Shown here in pieces: positions 52,065 to 56,000 of a stretch of 56,000 nt of DNA (its first letter is position 1; each line of letters starts with the position of its first letter). The position numbers were made by a program, and so were the translations under genes. This DNA comes from Polynucleobacter meluiroseus (GTDB taxonomy: Bacteria > Pseudomonadota > Gammaproteobacteria > Burkholderiales > Burkholderiaceae). Where the stretch lies: the NCBI GenBank assembly GCA_945879115.1, contig CAMDUR010000010.1, forward strand, positions 1-56,000, written 5' to 3'. The notes under the pieces were generated by a model. It worked only from the letters and a program-made list of their open reading frames with translations, was not told the origin of the DNA and did not search any database.

Positions 52065-52138
52065 GGTGCGACCGACAGGAATCGAACCTGTATCGAGAGT
52101 TTCGGAAACTCTAATTCTATCCATTGAAATACGGTCGC
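52064..52138 (-). tRNA. tRNA-Arg (CCG)
   Basis: The minus strand folds into a 75-nt tRNA: acceptor stem GCGACCG/CGGTCGC, anticodon stem AGAGT/ACTCT with loop TTCCGAA, T-arm ACAGG-TTCGATT-CCTGT and encoded ACCA. The anticodon CCG reads the rare arginine codon CGG. Confidence 0.96.
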
Positions 52139-52214
52139 AATACAAAAAATTGTAAAGCCGAAGCCAATTATCATCGTTATAATGCTTTCCAGCTATCAAA
52201 ACAGGGAAAACGGC

Positions 52215-52733
52215 ATGAGCGAAGAACACGGGAATTTGATCAAATCACCAAAACAATTGGCAATTGTGGTTTTTGCTAGCTTTTTTGTACCTCTAATAAT
52301 TATTGCTCTTTTAATGGTTTATGTGGGAAGCGGAAAAACAAAAGGCGCTGATGCGGCTACCGCTGCTGAGGCCGCAAATAACTTGATTAAGCCGGTGGCA
52401 ATGTTAGATTTCAAAGATGCCTCAGGTCCAAAGGTCTTCAAAACAGGAGAGGAAGTTTACAAACAGGCGTGTGCCTCATGCCATGCCTCTGGTGCTGCTG
52501 GAGCCCCCAAGTTTGGTGATGTTGGTGGATGGAGCGCTAGATTAGGACGTGGTTATGATGGCTTGTTGACAGCATTGATTAAAGGCAAAGGCGCAATGCC
52601 AGCAAGGGGTGGAGCGAGCCCATCAGATATTTCAGATTATGAGCTTGGTCGAGCAGTTGTTTATTTAGCGGGATCTGCAGGTGGTAAATTTCCTGAGCCC
52701 AAAGCTCCAGAAGTAAAAGCAGAGGCTAAATAA
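52215..52733 (+). CDS. Membrane-anchored c-type cytochrome
   Basis: This 172-residue protein (start MSEEHGNLIKSPKQ, with AGGGAAAA upstream) has one N-terminal membrane helix (about 15-38), an Ala-rich linker and a single heme-binding motif CASCH (about 86-90). A Met in GAMPARGG is the likely second heme ligand, and the fold ends in a helix SDYELGRAVVYLA. This is the cytochrome c5 type, a periplasmic electron carrier tethered to the inner membrane. Its partner oxidase is not in the window. Confidence 0.92.
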   Translation: MSEEHGNLIKSPKQLAIVVFASFFVPLIIIALLMVYVGSGKTKGADAATAAEAANNLIKPVAMLDFKDASGPKVFKTGEEVYKQACASCHASGAAGAPKFGDVGGWSARLGRGYDGLLTALIKGKGAMPARGGASPSDISDYELGRAVVYLAGSAGGKFPEPKAPEVKAEAK

Positions 52734-52748
52734 GCCTCTACGCTTATT

Positions 52749-52773
52749 AAACCCCGCAAGTTGCGGGGTTTTT
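52749..52773 (+). terminator. Terminator after cytochrome c gene
   Basis: AAACCCCGC and GCGGGGTTT form a nine-pair stem around AAGTT, running into a five-T tract, 16 bases after the cytochrome stop. It sits between convergent genes. Confidence 0.9.
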
Positions 52774-53656
52774 ATTTTCTAAGTTCAAGCAAAGCTTTGT
52801 AAGCATCTTTTTTGGGCATGCTTGTAATTCTTGAAATAATTTCCGATAGATCTTTGTGGCCAATAGAGCCCTCAAGCTCAGATATCCATTTCAAAGTAAG
52901 TTCATCTAGCTCAGACGCCTTTTCCTTTTTTGGGCACCCTTCTACTCCAATCACGAACTCACCCTGCCAGCTTGTGACTTGGTTGATCCAAGAGCCTAAT
53001 TCAGACCCTTTAACTATCGAGATACTTTCATAAATCTTAGTTAGCTCTTTTGCGACAAGCACACGCTGATCATCGGCGATGAAATTGGCAATTGCTTTTA
53101 ATGTGCCTTCGATACGATGGGGCGCCTCATAAAAAAATGATGCAACATTAGCGTTAAGCGCAGCTCTGATACTTTCATCTCTTTGAGTCGCCTTATTTGG
53201 CAAAAACCCAAGAAATTGAAATTGGCCAGCAGTAGATTTTAAAAAATCCCCTGCCCCAGAGATGGTGGTTGTAATGGCATTTGCACCAGGCAAAGGGATA
53301 ACTGGAAAGTTTGCTTTTTTTACTTCACTGGCAAGAATAGCCCCGGGATCTGAAATTCCGGGTGTCCCAGCGTCAGAAATATAGGCCCACCGCTCACCTT
53401 TTTGTAGTTTTTCGATGACGTGAGCGCTAGCTGTAATTTCATTATGTTCATGTATTGCAAAAAGTGGTTTTGAAATCCCATAGCTACTTAATAAGCTACC
53501 GCTGTGGCGTTTGTCTTCGCAGGCAATTCCGTCAACTTGTTGCAATATGTATAGCGCCCTAATCGTGATGTCGGCTAAGTTTCCAATCGGTGTTGGAATT
53601 AAGAATAAAGCACCGGGGGGCAAGCTTTGCCCTTGGGCAAATTTAAAAAAATCCAT
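52772..53656 (-). CDS. rsmI: 16S rRNA (cytidine-1402-2'-O)-methyltransferase RsmI
   Basis: RsmI adds the 2'-O-methyl group of m4Cm1402 in the ribosomal P site. The protein has the tetrapyrrole-methylase-like fold with LIPTPIGNLADITIRAL near the start and SDAGTPGISDPG. I choose the ATG at 53656 (MDFFKF, 294 residues), which has AAAGG upstream; a reading from 53686 adds ten residues. It is divergent from diaA, as in E. coli. Confidence 0.95.
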   Translation of the reverse strand: MDFFKFAQGQSLPPGALFLIPTPIGNLADITIRALYILQQVDGIACEDKRHSGSLLSSYGISKPLFAIHEHNEITASAHVIEKLQKGERWAYISDAGTPGISDPGAILASEVKKANFPVIPLPGANAITTTISGAGDFLKSTAGQFQFLGFLPNKATQRDESIRAALNANVASFFYEAPHRIEGTLKAIANFIADDQRVLVAKELTKIYESISIVKGSELGSWINQVTSWQGEFVIGVEGCPKKEKASELDELTLKWISELEGSIGHKDLSEIISRITSMPKKDAYKALLELRK

Positions 53657-53723
53657 AACTACCTTTATTTGGGTCAAAATACCCACACATTAGTTGGCGA
53701 TTCAATAATCGTAATATAGCCTC

Positions 53724-54356
53724 ATGACATACTCTTCGGAGCATAATCGACATATGAAAACAGAGTTAAAAAGAAAATTAGAGCAACGCATTGAGGGGCA
53801 CTTTAAAGACAGCATAGCCGTTAAGAGTAAAGCCCTGGAAACAATGCCACAGACCATAGCTGACGCAATTGTATTAATGTACGAAGCCCTCTTTGCAGGC
53901 AAGAAAATATTAGCTTGTGGAAACGGGGGGTCTGCAGCAGATGCACAACATTTTGCAGCTGAGTTAGTCGGTAGATTTGAGCGGGAACGAAAAGAGCTTC
54001 CGGCGATTGCATTAACAACTGACACCTCCATCATCACTGCAATTGGCAACGACTATAGTTACGAAGTTATTTTTAGTAAACAAGTCAGAGCCCTAGGTCA
54101 GCCTGGCGATATTCTGTTGGGGATCTCAACTTCAGGTAACTCCGGAAATATTATTGAAGCAATTAATGCCGCGCATGAAAAGGGTATGTCAATAATTGCA
54201 TTGACCGGTAAAGATGGTGGAAAAATTGGCCAGCTTTTAAAAGCTGGGGACGTTAATTTATGCGTTCCTGCAGATCGAACTGCGCGGATACAAGAAACTC
54301 ATTTACTGCTATTGCATTGTTTATGTGATGGCGTTGATCATTTGATTTTAGATTGA
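53724..54356 (+). CDS. diaA: SIS-domain protein DiaA (phosphoheptose isomerase family)
   Basis: This is a 210-residue SIS-domain protein. [35 protein letters not shown] and IALTGKDGG are shared by GmhA and DiaA. Position between rsmI and a BON lipoprotein, and the run RFERER...LPAIALTTD, favour DiaA, which binds DnaA and promotes orderly initiation at oriC. yraN, usually just upstream, is missing. The start may instead be the ATG at 53754 (MKTELKRKL), which better fits E. coli DiaA. A GmhA role in heptose synthesis cannot be excluded. Confidence 0.85.
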   Translation: MTYSSEHNRHMKTELKRKLEQRIEGHFKDSIAVKSKALETMPQTIADAIVLMYEALFAGKKILACGNGGSAADAQHFAAELVGRFERERKELPAIALTTDTSIITAIGNDYSYEVIFSKQVRALGQPGDILLGISTSGNSGNIIEAINAAHEKGMSIIALTGKDGGKIGQLLKAGDVNLCVPADRTARIQETHLLLLHCLCDGVDHLILD

Positions 54357-54364
54357 GATCCAAA

Positions 54365-54982
54365 ATGAATAAACAATTTAAACGACGTACTTTCAATTTG
54401 TTTTTTTTATCAATTGCGGCAACCTCTCTTACAGGCTGCTTTCCGCTAATCGCCGGCGGCGTTGCAGGTGGGGCGATGGTTATTGCAGATAGAAGAAACC
54501 CAGGCACTCAAGCAATTGATCGGGGCATCCAATTAGAGGCGGAGAGTTTTTTAATAAAAAAATATGGCGACAATGTTCACATCAATGTAACAGTATTTAA
54601 TCGCAGAGTGCTCTTAACGGGTGAGACAAGGACTGAAGATCTCAAGTCCGACATTACTCGACAAATAAGAGCAATGAAAAATGTGACAGATGTCTTCAAT
54701 GAATTAACGCCGGCACCAATTAGCTCATTGACAGCAAGGGCAAATGACAGCTTTCTAACGACGCGAATTAAAAGCACGTTTATTGCAACTGAAGGTGTGC
54801 CGTCAAATTCAATGCGTGTTGTTACTGAGTCAAGCAAAGTATATTTAATGGGTATTGCTACAGAAGCCGAAGCAAATCGTGCAGTTGATATTGCTAGATC
54901 AATACCTGGAGTTAAACAAGTAACAAAGCTCTTCGATCTTATTTCTGAGTCTGATAAACGAAGATTAGATAATCAAAAATAA
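54365..54982 (+). CDS. dolP: Outer-membrane BON-domain lipoprotein (DolP/YraP-like)
   Basis: This protein (205 residues from ATG 54365) has a lipoprotein signal peptide with lipobox SLTGC (Cys about 25) and then two BON domains (about 45-110 and 120-190), each with the conserved Gly in LLTGET and YLMGIA. This matches DolP/YraP, which supports outer-membrane integrity and BAM function. It directly follows diaA. A TTG-started reading from 54353 is unlikely. Confidence 0.9.
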   Translation: MNKQFKRRTFNLFFLSIAATSLTGCFPLIAGGVAGGAMVIADRRNPGTQAIDRGIQLEAESFLIKKYGDNVHINVTVFNRRVLLTGETRTEDLKSDITRQIRAMKNVTDVFNELTPAPISSLTARANDSFLTTRIKSTFIATEGVPSNSMRVVTESSKVYLMGIATEAEANRAVDIARSIPGVKQVTKLFDLISESDKRRLDNQK

Positions 54983-54984
54983 AT

Positions 54985-55009
54985 AAAAAGAGTTCATTGA
55001 ACTCTTTTT
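54985..55009. terminator. Bidirectional terminator after dolP
   Basis: AAAAAGAGTTC and GAACTCTTTTT pair perfectly over 11 bases around ATT, giving an A-run on one side and a T-run on the other between convergent genes. It touches the stop codon of the GNAT gene. Confidence 0.85.
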
Positions 55010-55637
55010 ATTTACTAGCCGCAAAAGAAAAGGCATTTATAAAAAAAGATTTTGAGTGCCGAATATTTTTCTTTAATGCGTAATCAATATCTGCAACCTG
55101 TGCTTGAACAGCCTCAGCGACAATGCTATTGTTAGTTGATGGTGGCAGTGTCAAGTACGCATCCGCCTCTCCAAAAGAAAACTCGATAGACATCCCCGCT
55201 TTTTTTGCGATGTGCATCATCACTTTATTACGCGAAAGATAGTGCACGTAGAGAACTTTGATATTTGTATTTCGCGCATGTATCGCCGCTCTTTTAAATA
55301 AAGCAGAACCAACACCTTTTCCGCGCCCTTCTGCACTAACGGACACACCAAATTCAGCAGTACTATTAACTGCTAAGTTTGAATTTGGATAACCTAAATG
55401 AGCACAAGCAATTAAATTTAATTTGTTGTCGAACACACCAAAAATAGCGTCTCTATGAAAGTTAATAGTATTGACATACTTATCTAACATTTCATCGCTG
55501 GTATACATTCCAAATCTAAGTAATCTGTCTTCATTACCAAGGTTTTTGAAGTGCAAACGAATTTTTTCCGCATGACCAGCATGAAGCTCTCGTATTAGAA
55601 CTCTAGGAATACTCTGGGGTCTCGAGATTTTAAACAT
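55008..55637 (-). CDS. GNAT family N-acetyltransferase
   Basis: This 209-residue protein holds a GNAT fold. The acetyl-CoA loop is in AEFGVSVSAEGRGKGVGSALFKRA (about 94-117), with the Q/RxxGxG/A motif as RGKGVG, followed by ARNTNIKVLYVHYLSRN. The N-terminal part LLRFGMYTSDEMLDKYV is common in proteins annotated as stand-alone GNATs in this clade. The acceptor is unknown. A C-terminal tail of about 40 residues lies outside the fold. Confidence 0.87.
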   Translation of the reverse strand: MFKISRPQSIPRVLIRELHAGHAEKIRLHFKNLGNEDRLLRFGMYTSDEMLDKYVNTINFHRDAIFGVFDNKLNLIACAHLGYPNSNLAVNSTAEFGVSVSAEGRGKGVGSALFKRAAIHARNTNIKVLYVHYLSRNKVMMHIAKKAGMSIEFSFGEADAYLTLPPSTNNSIVAEAVQAQVADIDYALKKNIRHSKSFFINAFSFAASK

Positions 55638-56000
55638 TTAGGACCTTTAACTGTTGCGATGCACAATCCATTCTAGCTCGCAAAATACAAAATAAGTAGC
55701 AAAATTTAGGGTTAACCCTAATAAATCACTAAGACATTGTTTTTAATGAAAATTTAAATGCTATGAAATTTTTATTTCGATTTTTATGGAGAGCATTTGA
55801 ATTATTTCTCACAAAGGTATTGACATGTCAGTGGAAGTCAGGCAAAGTCTCGTTTCTCTGCTGAATGCGATTAGAAAGTTAAATCAAATTCCAGCCTTCT
55901 TTAAAAAGTAGTCAACCGATAAATGTGGGTACTGAGAAAAGACATCCAGTCCTTCGGGACAGATATAAAAGCAGTACTCACAAAACAGTAAATTTGGTTC
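55638..56000. other. Right-edge intergenic region with palindrome, small ORFs and hairpin
   Basis: No long gene is present in these 363 bases. They hold a 14-bp perfect palindrome TAGGGTTAACCCTA (55707-55720). A 33-codon frame at 55763-55864 begins MKFLFRFLWRAFELFL, hydrophobic and basic. A 28-codon frame at 55825-55911 (MSVEVRQSLVSLLN) has AAAGG eight bases upstream. The two frames overlap by 40 bases. A long hairpin follows at 55924-55982. Either small frame could be real, but length alone gives no proof. Confidence 0.4.
55924..55982. ncRNA. Candidate structured RNA (long imperfect hairpin)
   Basis: TGTGGGTACTG (55924-55934) pairs with CAGTACTCACA (55972-55982) in 11 pairs with one G-U. 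Inside, ATC/GAT and GTCC/GGAC flank a TTCG tetraloop (55953-55956), leaving an A-rich internal loop on both sides. Such nested stems with a UUCG loop are typical of folded RNA. I cannot match it to a named family. The strand is unresolved and the downstream gene is outside the window. Confidence 0.4.

Overview
The window looks like the replication-origin region of a low-GC, streamlined betaproteobacterium of the Burkholderiaceae, most like Polynucleobacter. The reasons are the gene order (rpmH-rnpA-yidD-yidC-mnmE on one side of dnaA, dnaN-gyrB on the other, then mnmG-rsmG-parAB-atp), Burkholderiales-type families (DUF4390, DUF3717, GTP-dependent PckG, stand-alone MnmC oxidoreductase domain), short intergenic gaps and AT-rich sequence. 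The genus is inferred from recalled gene order and protein character, not from a database search. No insertion sequence, prophage, CRISPR array or toxin-antitoxin pair is visible.

Layout, left of the origin (1-20 kb, mostly minus strand): tRNA-Phe; a DUF1330 protein; a two-component pair NtrY/short NtrX with DUF4390 and rsmB; htpX; fmt-def; then plus-strand dprA (short) and topB. A stand-alone MnmC-like oxidoreductase runs antisense into the end of topB. Next come an M23 peptidase, pckG, a patatin, and the block mnmE-yidC-yidD-rnpA-rpmH.

Origin (about 20.3-22.1 kb): DnaA boxes lie both upstream of dnaA and in the dnaA-dnaN gap. The latter ends in a DnaA box, a GC-rich stretch, three CTA triplets (a DnaA-trio-like element) and an AT-rich tract just before dnaN.

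Right of the origin (22-43.9 kb, plus strand): dnaN, gyrB, then four tightly packed genes (SET-domain protein, DUF3717, GMC oxidoreductase, TSUP permease). Then mnmG-rsmG-parA-parB with two parS sites, the full F1Fo ATP synthase operon atpIBEFHAGDC, hemE, and priA preceded by three DnaA-box matches.

Far right (44-56 kb): the glycine cleavage operon gcvTHP under a tandem glycine riboswitch, divergent from an ammonium transporter, with an NtrC-like site between them. Then a metallo-beta-lactamase-fold hydrolase, a small Cys4 protein, a fatty acid desaturase, tRNA-Arg, a membrane-anchored cytochrome c, rsmI divergent from diaA-dolP, a GNAT acetyltransferase, and a 360-bp end region with small ORFs and a strong RNA-like hairpin.

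Functionally this is mostly core machinery: replication initiation and segregation (dnaA, dnaN, gyrB, diaA, parABS, priA, topB), tRNA and rRNA modification (mnmE, mnmG, mnmC, rsmB, rsmG, rsmI), translation start and protein maturation (fmt, def, rnpA, rpmH, yidC), and energy and one-carbon metabolism. The most unusual points are regulatory: the origin module, the DnaA boxes at priA, the signals flanking atpE, the NtrC-like site at gcv/amt, the topB/mnmC overlap, and the structured element at the right edge. I did not find a clear new defence or mobile system.
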